Shown in pieces: positions 46,441 to 57,431 of a stretch of 64,000 nt of DNA. The DNA comes from Annona cherimola (Eukaryota > Streptophyta > Magnoliopsida > Magnoliales > Annonaceae), in the NCBI GenBank assembly GCA_030490835.1, contig CM059975.1, positions 56,287,174 through 56,351,173 on the forward strand. The letters are read 5' to 3'. Made by a program: the position numbers and the translations under genes. The notes below the pieces were generated by a model. The model made no database searches, was not told the origin of the DNA, and saw nothing but the letters and a program-made list of their open reading frames with translations. Within the stretch, counting starts at the first letter, position 1. Each line of letters begins with the position of its first letter.

Positions 46441-46929
46441 ACGGTGCACCGGTACAAGAAATAGGCTGGTTGTAGAGCACGGTTGGGATTACCGGGGCCC
46501 ACTCTACATAAGGCCAAGTCGCTAAGGGATGGCAGGAGTGCCAGCGGCGCCCTCCGTGAGATGGGAGCAGGATAAATAAACAGCCGCTAGGCTAGCATGT
46601 TGCTAAGGATTCTCATCCAAAAGGTAGCATGATCACTTGCTAAGTGTCACTACTGGATGGGGAGAAATGCATTTGCTTATGTTTTATTTTTGACAAGCTT
46701 AAACATTGGGTCATGAAAATATGATTTTATGAAAGTATCCTAAAGGGATTTTTATGAAATGATTACCCTAAAAGAAAGGGTGTTTTACACAAAAGTGTAA
46801 ATAACAGGAATTAAAGGAAATGTGTTTATGCAAATGCATTTATGAAAATGATTTACGTATTTCGTTTCCCTTGTTTGCTATAAACAAGCCCCAAGACGAG
46901 GAATTATGAAAAGGATTTATGTGAAACTT

Positions 46930-47470
46930 GATGGACATAAGAATGTTCATTTCTAAAAGAACCTAAATGATAAGGGTTTATGGAGGTAAAACGTCCTATG
47001 TTAATTTGTTGGATTTTATAATGAAAAAATATTTTTGGACATAAAAGTGTCCTTTGCCGAGAAAGGCTTATGTGATTGATGTTTTAGGACATATGAATGT
47101 CCATTGCTAAAGGAAATTATGTGAAAAATATTTTGAGACATAAAATATCTCCTGGCTAAAGGATTTTATGATGGTTTATGTTAATGATGTTTTGAGACAT
47201 GAGGTGTCTCCTTTGCCTAAGAATTTATAAGAAAAATATTTTGGACGTAAAATGTCCACTGACAACTGATGATTTCATGTAATGTCTATGAACATTGAAA
47301 ATGTTCATATAAGAATTAAAGGGATTCTATCAGAGAAGGTAAAATGTGTACGTTTTGCTTTAACAAGCCTCTAATAATGAATGCTTGATGAAAATGTTCA
47401 AGGACATGGAATTGTCCTCATAAACAAAGGATTTGACGATGGTATTTTAGGACATATACATGTCCTCAGG
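46930..47470 (+). repeat. Array of ten mini-hairpins in an LTR
   Basis: Degenerate repeats, mostly 40-70 bp apart, each contain a short inverted repeat of the form GGACAT, 3-5 nt, ATGTCC. Clean pairs are GGACA/TGTCC (47037), GGACAT/ATGTCC (47087), GAGAC/GTCTC (47194), GAACAT/ATGTTC (47290), AGGACA/TGTCCT (47400) and AGGACAT/ATGTCCT (47449). Spacers often contain AAAGGATTTATG. They lie inside the candidate intron. Confidence 0.75.
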
Positions 47471-48147
47471 AACAAGGTATTCCCGATGTTTATGAAAAAG
47501 GTTTTCAAGAAGCCTTACCCTAAAGATAAAATACTTGCTTACTGAGTTGTCACTCACATTTTGTTTTCCCAACCCATAGACAGGTGAAAGAAGAGATCTG
47601 CAAAGGAACGGGAGCCATCCATTGAAGAAATGGAAAGTTATGATAATTTTCATGTACTAAGGTATGCTAATGTCTATGTGAACTTAATTAGAATTTTAAG
47701 TTCTATATATGATTCAAAGATTCAATCTATGAATGTATGGATGTATGGATTGTAAAATGTAATGCTTAACTCAAGGAAACTTTCACTGTAGAAATGCATG
47801 AAAAGGTGCTATGAGTTTGTGTATATGAACTTAGTTAGAATTCTAAGTTCCATGTGAATCAAGGACTGAATGTATGCAAGTATGATATGTACAATGATTG
47901 AGTGTATAATGACAGTCATGTAAAGATGCTATGAATGAAATGATGAATTTTATTACAAGAGAAATGTCCCAATGTGTGATGATTGTCATGTCAAGTTTAT
48001 GATTGATGACAGATAAATAAACAAAAAAAAAATTGGACGTATTCCAATTAAGAACTCGCCGCGTGATCAGGGCAACAATCCTGATTCACATTTACCAATC
48101 GATAGATCTTGAGGTAAGGAAGTGACATCTCGGTTCGGGGCGCCACA

Positions 48148-48967
48148 CATGGGCAATGGATATTTATTCTTTATGGTAACCATATTTAACTCTCGGTAAT
48201 CAATACATAACCTCAAGCTTCCATCCTTTTTTCCTCACAAACAGTACCAGAGCTCCCCAAGGGGACACACTTGGTCTAATGAAACTATTGTCCAACAGCT
48301 CCTGTATTTGCGCCCTTAATTCATTCATCTCCGCTGGCGCCATTCTATATGGAGTTTTAGAAATCGGGGTTGTACCCGACATCACATCAATCGTCATATC
48401 CATTTTCCTTTGTGGAGGCAATGTGGTTAACTCCTTCGAAAATACATCAGGAAAGTCTTTAACCACAGGTATTTGATTAATTTCCACCTTCATGCCTTTG
48501 TCTATATTCACATACACCAAATAGGCTTGACGCTTTTGTCGAATCATTCTGACAGCTTTCATAAAGGATATCAATATATTTGAACTGTCAGGTTGCTTTA
48601 ACTTCCCAATGGCAATCTCCCTTCCTGGAGTTGCTTCAAATTGCACTCTTTTATTCTTACAGTCTATGGTCACTCCCCATTGGCTCAGCCAATCCATACC
48701 CAATATTATGTCGAACTCAGTCATAGGCAATAGGATCAAATCAGCTTCTAGAATCAATGATCCTATCCTAATTGGGCAGGCTTTGCATACTTGGCTAGTA
48801 CTTGCTAACCTATAGATTGGAGGTTCTACATGTATAACTTGAATGGTCTCTTCTACCGGCAGTGCATGGGTGGTCATGTATTGGCATGCTATGAATGAAT
48901 GGGTGACACCAGAACCAAACAAAGCTATTGTCATATTCCCTAGAATATAAACCGTACCTGTGACCAC
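48148..48967 (-). pseudogene. gypsy1 aspartic protease and RT entry
   Basis: A 255-residue frame: protease with the active-site motif reading LFGSGVTHSF, where gypsy2 keeps Asp (LFDSGA). This copy has therefore lost the catalytic Asp and is predicted inactive. ILGMDWLSQWG and the linker DVFSKELTTLPPQ follow. The RT entry ([34 protein letters not shown]) then hits a frameshift in an A-run at about 48228-48235; in the alternative frame it continues [12 protein letters not shown] to KYPLP, where LTR 42071-48147 interrupts at 48148. Confidence 0.9.
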
Positions 48968-49096
48968 CTTCCCTGCTTGTTCTTGAGATTTTGTCTAGGT
49001 CAGGGCATGCACATGCATCGGGTTCGTAGAAGTTCCCTGCTTACTTGTTGCTCTGGGTATCCTAAGCTGAGCAGGTCTTCCACGTCCTTGAGATGA

Positions 49097-50346
49097 CTAC
49101 GCCTTATTTGGGCAGTTCGGAGCTATGTGACCCGTTTGATCACATATATAACATTTGACCACCTTTGCTTCCCCTGGCCTGCACTCCTTGGCAATGTGAC
49201 CTGTATGTCCACATTCATAACACCGATTCAAGCCCTTTAGACACTCGCCTGTATGCCGCTTCTGACACTTCCTACACAACGGCGAGCTTTTGCTCTTTTG
49301 TATTCCTTTTCCCTTTCTTACACTGCCTTTTCTAGCTTTCTCTTTTCCAGTTTCCGGTTCCTTAGGACCCATACTGAACGACTTTGAACCCAATCTTAGT
49401 TCTTGAGTTCTCAAGGCTTCAATTTCCAAAGCCCTTGCTCTTTCAAGGCTTGAAGCGTAATCCTTTATCACCAGGGGTGCCAAACTCTCTCGCAGATACG
49501 GCCTCAACCCTTGTTGGAATCTCTGTTCCTTATTCTGTGGCACATTAGCGATCCAAGGGACATATCTGACCAGAGCATTAAACTTTGTAGCGTACTCAGT
49601 GACCGTCATCCTCCCTTGATATAATTTTTTGAATTCTATTACCTTTTGACTCTGCAATCTAACTGGGAGGTATTCTTTATGAAACTCTTCCACAAAAGTT
49701 TGCCAAGACACTTCTTCGGGTCGTGGCATTGTAATTAACATCGTCTTCCATCATTCGTGTGCATCCTTTGCTAACAAATGGGTGGCACAGAGTACTTTCC
49801 GACAGTCGTTGCACGGAGATATTCTAAACAATTTCTTAATCTCCGTTATTCATTGCTCTGCTTGGACCGGGTCGGGTTCTCTAGAAGATTTCGGGAGTCG
49901 CTGAGCTAGAAAGGCATTTATGGCTCTTCTATCAGCTTCCATTAGCTGATTTTCATCCCTTAGCAGTGCCAATGTGACAACGGGGTCTGCCATAGGAGCA
50001 AGTCCTTCTCTCTCTGTACTTCCCAACTGAGCTTGTTGGGTCTTTTCCCATAATTCCTGTATAATGTCGGCAGTCTGCGCAGCCCAATCCCTAGTGGCCT
50101 GCTGCATTGCTTTTTCCACTGCGTAGCCACTCTTTCCTCCATGAGTTTATTTTGCCTTGACTCATTTTTCTCTTCCACATTCCATTCAGGGCTTTCATCG
50201 CTCCGCCTTTGTTGGTTCCTTTGGTTTTGTGTCACTGGCCTTCCTCTTTTAGGTCGGCTAGTTTCACCAACTTCATGTTGGCTTGGAACCTTTGTCGCTG
50301 TCTTTTTTCCTTTATTTTTCCTTACTCCTGCTCTCGTTTCCACCAT
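49097..50346 (-). pseudogene. gypsy1 gag
   Basis: It starts MVETRAGVRKNKGKK at 50346 and ends with a stop at 49097. Order: basic N-terminus (PKRGRP), helical segment, retrotransposon gag core (FVEEFHKEYLPVRLQSQKV, ATKFNALVRYVPWI), basic linker, then three zinc fingers: CRKCQKRHTGEC (non-standard spacing), CYECGHTGHIAKEC and CYICDQTGHIAPNC (standard CCHC). Breaks: a frameshift near 50120, TGA at 49850-49852 and TGA at 49751-49753. gypsy2 has tryptophan at both stop positions. Gag packages RNA and forms the particle. Confidence 0.9.
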
Positions 50347-50833
50347 TGTTTTAATCTGAGTATATACAGCACACTTTTCATTTTCAATTAGCATTAAATC
50401 ATTATATACGCATTTCATTGATAATCATCATAGAATCATTGCATACGCATTTCAGTTTCATTTAATATTAAATCATTGCATACACATTTCATCATCAGAT
50501 AGTCACAATCATTTTATTCATTCATAATATATCACATTATTCAGCTCACACTCATTCATTCATACATATATCTAAAGCATCCGGAATTCAGTATATCAAC
50601 ATATTCATTCACATTCATCATATTCACATCATCACATTCATAATTAGTACATGTAAGAGGAAATCATACTCATGTACACATATAGCATCACACACACATA
50701 TCACACTTATATACATGTCAGTTCACCATAGAAACCATAGTGTCAACCAGCCATAATTATACATGCACCACATTGTCATCAAACCACGCTTATATGTACA
50801 CAACTTAAACACCAAAATAGGAGATAAGAAAGT
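50347..50833. other. Non-coding gap between the 5' ORF and gag of gypsy1
   Basis: AT-rich, with many CATTCATTCAT and CACATATCAC words and no conserved frame. The equivalent gap in gypsy2 (23160-23525) has the same character and is about 366 bp. Confidence 0.6.
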
Positions 50834-51670
50834 TCATCGCCTTCCTAGGCCCCTCCTTAGACGTCCATGTCTACGTGAAACTTGCGAAGGTGCCTCTGTG
50901 ATCGTACTAGTGTTGGACCATGCCTGAACCTCATCATCACCACTATCATCATCATCGTCCTCATCCTCGTCATGCTCTACATACTCCACTATTTCCTTCT
51001 CTACTTCCTCCTCTACTTCTTCCGATTCATCTTCTTCCGCTTCCTCCTCTTCTTCCTCGAAAGGCTCGAGGAATTCCATAGGGTCATCATCATCATTGAC
51101 CTCGGCCAATCGAACAATTTCGCCTGTGTCCTCCATTATATAGAGCATCACCTCATCAGGTTTAGGAGCAGCAGGTACTTCGATGACTCCCTCGGTACGG
51201 CGCCTTTGTATATAGAGGGCCATGTCCACTTCCCGTTGATGGAGTCGTTCCCAAGGTGCTCCGTAGCAAAACTGAACACATCCATCGACAAACCTATACC
51301 ATGGGCCTACGTCGGGGGGTATGGGTGCTTGAGTCTTTGCCCAAAAGTCCTGTAGATCCTGTGGGTCTACTCAGTCAATTGGAACACATGGATCCCTGGG
51401 AATTCCAAGATAGGTGCCTGGTAACACTCGTGCCCTAGGTTTGTAACTGGAGGGCTCTCCTAGATCTTGTGCATGTTGACTTGAGGAGTCATAGTAATTT
51501 TCCTGAATGCTTATAGGTGAATATCCTGGGGGAACTGATGGAAATGGTGCATTATCGTGCTGAGATCCCCACCACCTATCAATATTTTCTTCCCTTCGCT
51601 GTCTCCTCTCCTCTTCCCTTTCTTTTTGTAACTCCTCTGCACTCATCACCCTCTTACCTCTATCCGCCAT
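50834..51670 (-). pseudogene. gypsy1 5' ORF upstream of gag, acidic, family unknown
   Basis: A 278-codon frame from ATG at 51670 (MADRGKRVMSAEELQKEREE) to a stop at 50834, interrupted by one TGA near 51371. The N-terminal ~45 residues are a charged helix (EREEERRQRREENIDRWW). The middle has GPWYRFVDGCVQFCYG and ERLHQREVDMALYIQRRR, and the C-terminal third is an uninterrupted Asp/Glu stretch ending STITEAPSQV..RRGLGRR. gypsy2 carries a homologue (23526-24319) in the same place, between PBS and gag, so this is part of the element and not a capture in one copy. I see no zinc finger, protease or coat motif, and I do not recognise the family. Frames 50882-51355 on the plus strand are shadows of the acid run. 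Confidence 0.7.
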
Positions 51671-51946
51671 CTGTATAGACATAGCAATCAAATTGCATTG
51701 CAATAATAATTCATTGTCATATGGCATGCATTTCATCATGTTATAAGCATACCTAATCATCGTATAAACATATCTATTTCATCATATAGCATGTATTTCA
51801 TCATGTTATAGTCATACATGAGCATCATTTAATCACATCTAATTCATCACATAATTATGGGTAATCATGTATATTCATGCATGTCTCATCATATTCTATA
51901 AATTTCCTATACTTAGGAATTTTTCCACGCCTATTTACCAATCCAT

Positions 51947-51958
51947 GCTCTGATACCA
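51947..51958 (-). other. gypsy1 primer-binding site
   Basis: On the minus strand this reads TGGTATCAGAGC, the exact initiator tRNA-Met complement, 5 nt from the LTR edge at 51964. Confidence 0.9.
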
Positions 51959-51963
51959 AGCTC

Positions 51964-54900
51964 TGTGGCGCCCCAAACCCGGACGTCACATCCTGAGCCT
52001 TACCTCGGGATCTTATTGATTGGTAAACGTGATCAGGATTGTTGCCCTGTCACACGGCGAGATTTATCGGATATTTATCCCATTAATTATGATCATATAG
52101 AAGTTCACATAATAGTTCAAATCTTCATATTTTGAACTCAAATATATCTAAGTCATTTCAATCCATTCATCACATACAAGTATGATATTTAAGCAACATT
52201 TTACACTTGCCTAAATCAGATGTCATAGCATATATACATCGTAGTCACCAATGTAAAATACTTCATATAGTTTATAACCATTTCACATGAGTTTTCATGA
52301 CATAAAAATTCTAAAATTTCTCCATTATTTCCTTAAGCTTGTATTTGCTCCTTCGCCATGTCCTGTCCTCCACCTGTCTTTGGGTTTGGAAAACAAAATT
52401 GTGAGTCGAAACTCAATAAGCAAGCTATTTGCATTTTACAGGCAAATCATTTCAGGTAACCTTTTTACATTTAAAATCATCATGGAAAAGCAACTTATAC
52501 CTTGTCCAAAGGTATGTCTTGGAAACATAAAATCTTGTACCCATCACGAGTACCATATGCATAATGCCATTTAAAACATGAACATAAACATCATAAGTCT
52601 CTTAGGATGGAAGCTAGTCAGGCGACCATCCGTCCACGTTAACTCTCATTTCAGAGAGGGCGCCGCCGGCCTTGGGCCTATTTTAAGCGACTTGACCACA
52701 TTAAGGAGGGACAATCGGTCCGCTTATACCCTTCAAGTGGACCTAGTATCCTGTGCACATGAAATTTTTTATAAATTCATCTTTAACATGCTAGCATGAT
52801 TTTTCAATCAAAAACATAGAATCACATCATTTTTCCATAGCATTTATCAAAGAAAATTTTCATAATATTGCATTTAAAGTAAAACATCATTTCAACACCA
52901 TTTTGCTAAGGGATGGTCATCCTTAAACATATTAGAAACAATTTCCGCAACTTCATCAAAAAAGTTAAACCAAAAATTGCATTTATGTAAATAATTTAGA
53001 AAAGCAAAAATCCTTTAGAAAATTTGCTTGCTTACCTTTGTCTCTTTGCTTTCCGCTTCAGCTTTTTCTTTGCCTTTGCCTACATGAGAATAATATGATT
53101 TTTCATATATTTCTTTTTCTCATGTTTCATTTAGTTTTCCAACCCATTCCACACACATATATCATTTATTTGACTTCACAGGTCATTATGCACATATATA
53201 ACACATTTTTGCACATTTCGTCGGCTACCACATAACATATCTTACATAACCCCATACATAGGGTACTCATTTCAATCCCACAAAATTTATTCAATAATCA
53301 TCATACATAGGTTCATTAACCTCACTTTTCCATTTATCCATTTTTTTCCAAGATACATGCACGGGTGTTTCTACTATGCACATATCATTGCCTTAGCTTC
53401 ATAATTCAAATCCAAAATTTTGGAATTAATATAATAAAATCTTAAATAGATATATAAAAATGGAATTCACCTTATTTTCATGCATTTTTGCACAAAAGCA
53501 CTTTTCACAAGTCATTTATCACTTATACACATTTCTCACTTCACATATGCCCATTTGGCAACATATACATATGATTTTTCATAAAATTTTCAAACTCAGA
53601 AATTTAATCTATAATTCAGCATGTTAATTACCATTAATTACCATTGCATTTAGGGTATTTTCATGGGATTTAAATCTATTCAACATAGGTTTTCAAAACA
53701 GCAAGTTTGGAACCCGTTTTTCACCCTTTTAACGTGTATTTTGACACATAACCCTATGCAATCATATAATTCCGAAATTTCAGCAAGTAAATCCATATTT
53801 ACGGATTTAACACATATATAACATCCATGAATTATCATTTCTCAAAACAGCAAGTTGCCTACACATTTTGAGCATCCATAATACCTTAAACCTAGGGTAG
53901 TTTACCCTACATAACATTCATAAAACATGCAAATCCATTTTCAAAACATTTTTAGCATATAAACATGGAAATTAGGTCAAAATCATCACTTTGCATTCCA
54001 TAACTTCAAAAATTCATCATTTAAGCATAAACCATCATATATTTTGCATGGATACATGATTCATAATCTAATCACATCATCAAACTAAAACAACAACTTG
54101 TCTTGGAGGTTTAGGGTTTACCACATTGGATTTTCCACTTAATACACATGCATAAATTCACTTTCATCAACTTAAACTTGAAAATTCATACATAAAACCT
54201 AATACCCATTCAATATTCAATCAAAAGCATGTTATATCATCACTTTACAGATTCTTTAAGCATTCATTCCATATCCAAGTTTTGAGTTTAAAACTCAAGT
54301 TAAACAACTTAAAATCAAACATATACTTACTTGGTTTTGAGCTAACCCAAACCCTAGTACTTGGAGATGGTTTCCTCCACAAATCCTCCCTGTTTTTTTT
54401 TCTTGCTTTTCCTTCTTCCTTGGCTTGGCAAAATGGATGTGAGCTTCTGCTTGCTTTGGAGGAGAATTTCAGCACTTAACCATTTTCTAAAATCCCCTTT
54501 TCATATGGACGTGCATGGGTATATATAAGCTGGATTTTTTCCAGCTGTGGGCCCCACTTCTTGGGCAATTTCTACACCATTAAATGATAACTTATCCCCT
54601 TTGAAGTGCTGCCCATTTTACAGCCATGTAAATTAGGTTTTTACCATTTTCAAAAATCGAAAAAACTGCATTGCATCATGACCGTTCAAGCTGCCTCCAC
54701 CACAACGTCCAGCTGCTGCCCATTTTCCAGCCATTTTTCTATTTTTTTTAATAATTCCTATTTAAGGGTAAAACATACACTTAATTTCCCTTTATTTTAC
54801 ATATTAATTTTGTGTTAAAAAAATTAACAAAATGGCATCAATCAACCATATTTCTGCACGTCACTTTTCCCATAAGCTGTCCGCATTTTCAGCTTCATGC

Positions 54901-55862
54901 ATCTGCATTTAAATATTTTTTCTTGCTGTAAATATTCATAATTGGATGCACATTTTATGTACCTGCATCTTAGCTGCATATATGCATATTTTAAAAATTA
55001 TAAATTGGAAAAAAATGCAGCATGGGCAGCCCCTTGGACGTCCCTTGTGCCACCTTCCCTATGAATAGGTTATGCCTTTTGTAGCTGCATCATCATATGC
55101 ATTTAATAGCTGGATAATTCTCATATTTTTGCATTTCAAATAAATACACAAAATACCCTAGGAATGGCCTGCATTTTCCACCTCAATTCCCATTAAAACC
55201 AAACCATTATGCATTGTGCTCTAGCATTAATGAAAAGGTACTTTTGAGGTGCATTAGTCAACCATGCTCACCGTTTTCAATGCAGATATTTTCCCAGAAT
55301 TTCATGCTTAATATAAACCATCCAAATTCAACATCTCATAATTTCATTCAACCGTTTCAAATTTCATCTCAATCCGATTTTCCTACCTCCCATTATAGCC
55401 ATTTAAAGTTAACGGTTGAAATTAAAATATGATCAATAAATCATAACTATCATTTTATCATTAATTTTCATAACCCATTAATTCCATAATACCAATCCCA
55501 ACATCATTAATTTTCATTTCAAATTTCACTTGAATCCGCCTTACGGGCGTTGAGTTATGAATTTTTCAGTGTTTTTCCACTTAACTTAACAATTATCACA
55601 TAAATACTCATAATTCATTTTAAATAATGGGAAATAATTTTCCTTAATGTATTTGCACATTTAAATCAACAACAATGTGCTCTAATACCATTGTCTCATT
55701 TTAGCTCAAAATGATCATTCATATTATTATTGCTAATCCGTAACCCTAATTACAATAATTAGCAAAATCACATAAAACCTTTATAATTCAATAATTCCCA
55801 AATAAATATCATATACATGATTAATGCATACATATGGGTTCTACGTGGATTAGGGTTTCACA
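51964..55862 (-). mobile_element. gypsy1 5' LTR (3899 bp)
   Basis: TGTGGCGCCCC to TTAGGGTTTCACA. Ordered features on the minus strand: TATA-like (plus GTATATATAAG at about 54519-54529), donor-like GTAAGC at 53034-53035, a mini-hairpin region (ATACCTT..AAAGGTAT near 52498), acceptor-like block (intron end 52378), and a terminal ATTGTTGCCCTGTCACACGG block near 52042. About 750 bp in the middle (53103-53850) is absent from the 3' LTR. No protein-coding frame is credible. Confidence 0.9.
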
Positions 55863-55867
55863 TGAAC

Positions 55868-57431
55868 CCTTGATCTCATTCTTGTCATTCAATCTTCATT
55901 TAATACCCTAATCAAGGGCATCATAAATCATTCTTTAAGGGTTCATTATGAATCATATTCATGACTCATAAATTGAGGTAGAAAAATAGGTTCAAATGAT
56001 TCAAAACTCAAGATAAACTTACTTCAATTGAATCAAACGTGAATTCAACTTTCCTAACTTGAATTCCTTGCTTCCTTTCCCTTTTTGTTTCTCTTTTTCT
56101 CTCCTTTTTCTTGCCCTTTTCTTGCTGGAACAAGGACGCGCACAGCTGCTTGGCTTGGGGATTTTTCTCTTTGAAATTTTCTCTCTCAAACCCTTGATAG
56201 CATATGGACGTCCCCCCTTATATAAGCTGGATTTTTTTCCAGCTTTATGGCCCCACTTGCTACATCAATTAGAGGGTAATTTAAGGCACGTTTATCCCAT
56301 TATCAACATGGCACATCCAGATCCAAATAAATTAACAAATTATCCATGTAAAATCCATCAAAATCCATTGCATTGATGGCCCACAAAAATGTAGCTTTAA
56401 TTTATGGACATTTAATTACCCTAGCTATTAGCTTGCTTAGATGTCCATTTAGCATTTTTAAAAAAATCAAAAAAATCCAAGCAACAACCTTGAATGTCCA
56501 CCTCTTCTAGCCTCTACCTTGCTGTCCACATGAAGAGGTCCACTTGTCATGATCTTGTGGCATTTTTTTGCCACAAAATTCTACCTTTTTTAATGTCCAT
56601 TTATTTACCCTATTCATATAGCTCATCTAGGTGTGATTTTTGCATTTTTTAAAAATCAAAAAAATCAAGCAAACAGCCCTTTGGACGTCTATGGTGTGCC
56701 ACCACTTCAAGCTCCTTTGAGGCTAGCCATTAGCCATTTAATTCTCTCATTAAACACTTGATATTTTCATGGATTTTGTAATTTTAGGAAATTCATAAAA
56801 TACCCTGGAATTTACCTCCTTTCGACACCTCATTTTTGTCATTAATTATATAATTAATTTCTTTAACTTTAACATAAATGCAAGCTACTTTATAGTGCAT
56901 AAAGTCATAGGTACACACCTTTTTTGTTTAGGCATAATCCCATAATAATTTCGTCTCAATCCGACTTTTCTATCTCAATTTATGATAATTTGAAATCATC
57001 TTTTGGATTTTGGATGAAAATGATCAATTATCACCCTAATCCCATCAAAATTTTCATAATCCAACTTTTCCATAAGATTGGGCACAAAATTATGTGCTTA
57101 CCTTTCAAATTTCATCTCAATCCGCCTTACAGGTGTCAAGTTATAAATTTTGTAGTATTTTCCAACTTAATTCTATAATTTTCATTCTAATTCCCATTAA
57201 TTATATCATGAAAATTAAATTAATTATTCATGGCACACTAATACTTTCCGATCTTCATTAGGCCACTTTAATCATATTGACTCATATCGACTTATAATCA
57301 TTATTCATAACCATTTGCCCTAATTGCAATAAATCATCAAAATTGCAAAGAAATCATTCATAATTCAATTAAATCATACATGAATCATTCTAATGCATAT
57401 ACATGAGTCCTATGTGGTTCAAGGTTTCACA
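55868..57431 (-). mobile_element. gypsy2 5' LTR, second part
   Basis: It continues the sequence broken at 27147. It ends GTTCAAGGTTTCACA at 57431, an LTR terminus. Internal passages match other G-type LTRs (CCGCCTTACAGGTGTCAAG, the CAACCTTGAATGTCC style blocks). It carries no supported coding frame; the 105- and 84-residue ORFs here are ordinary for AT-rich LTR DNA. Confidence 0.7.

Larger units (their letters stand above)
45199..47579 (+). other. Candidate intron in the LTR leader
   Basis: The left edge is CTCAG then GTAAGCAAGC, a strong donor form. The right edge is a T-rich tract TTTTGTTTTCCC, then AACCCATAG, then ACAGGTG. Both edges recur in the other G-type LTRs in the window (for example minus-strand donor at 53034-53035 with acceptor at 52378-52379, and a plus donor at 61474). 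Splicing is inferred, not seen. Confidence 0.4.
42071..48147 (+). mobile_element. 6077-bp G-type LTR (apparent solo LTR), plus orientation
   Basis: It starts TGTGAAACCCC and ends TCGGGGCGCCACA, flanked by CCTGG (42066-42070) and CATGG (48148-48152), a 5-bp target duplication with one change. Removing it rejoins RT. It shares ordered blocks with the 3.9-kb gypsy1 LTRs but in reverse orientation and is longer. It contains a donor-like CAGGTAAGC at 45196-45204, a mini-hairpin array at 46930-47470, GCGGTCTG words at 46261-46440, a GGCGCCCTCC block near 46547, an acceptor-like block ending at 47579, and the CAGGGCAACAATCCTGATTC block near 48078. No PBS, gag or pol is present. Confidence 0.8.
27148..55862 (-). 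mobile_element. gypsy1: complete Ty3/gypsy element carrying two nested insertions
   Basis: Flanking TGAAC duplications at 27143-27147 and 55863-55867 bound the element. In coding orientation the order is 5' LTR (51964-55862), PBS, 5' ORF, gag, protease, RT, RNase H, integrase with chromodomain-like tail, PPT, and 3' LTR (27148-39460, split). Without copia1 (9071 bp), LTR 42071-48147 (6077 bp) and their two extra 5-bp duplications it is about 13.6 kb. The first LTR base at 27148 is A instead of T. Every gene is broken, so it is non-autonomous today. Lineage by motifs is Tekay/Del-like. Confidence 0.9.

Noticed and set aside
42071..48147. Possible autonomous element within gypsy1 RT
   Set aside because: No PBS, PPT, gag or pol on either strand, and only single LTR-type ends.
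50882..51355. 157-residue hydrophobic plus-strand frame (Ile/Leu/Phe-rich)
   Set aside because: It is the complement of the Asp/Glu run of the 5' ORF on the minus strand; the same shadow appears in gypsy2 at 23556-23936.
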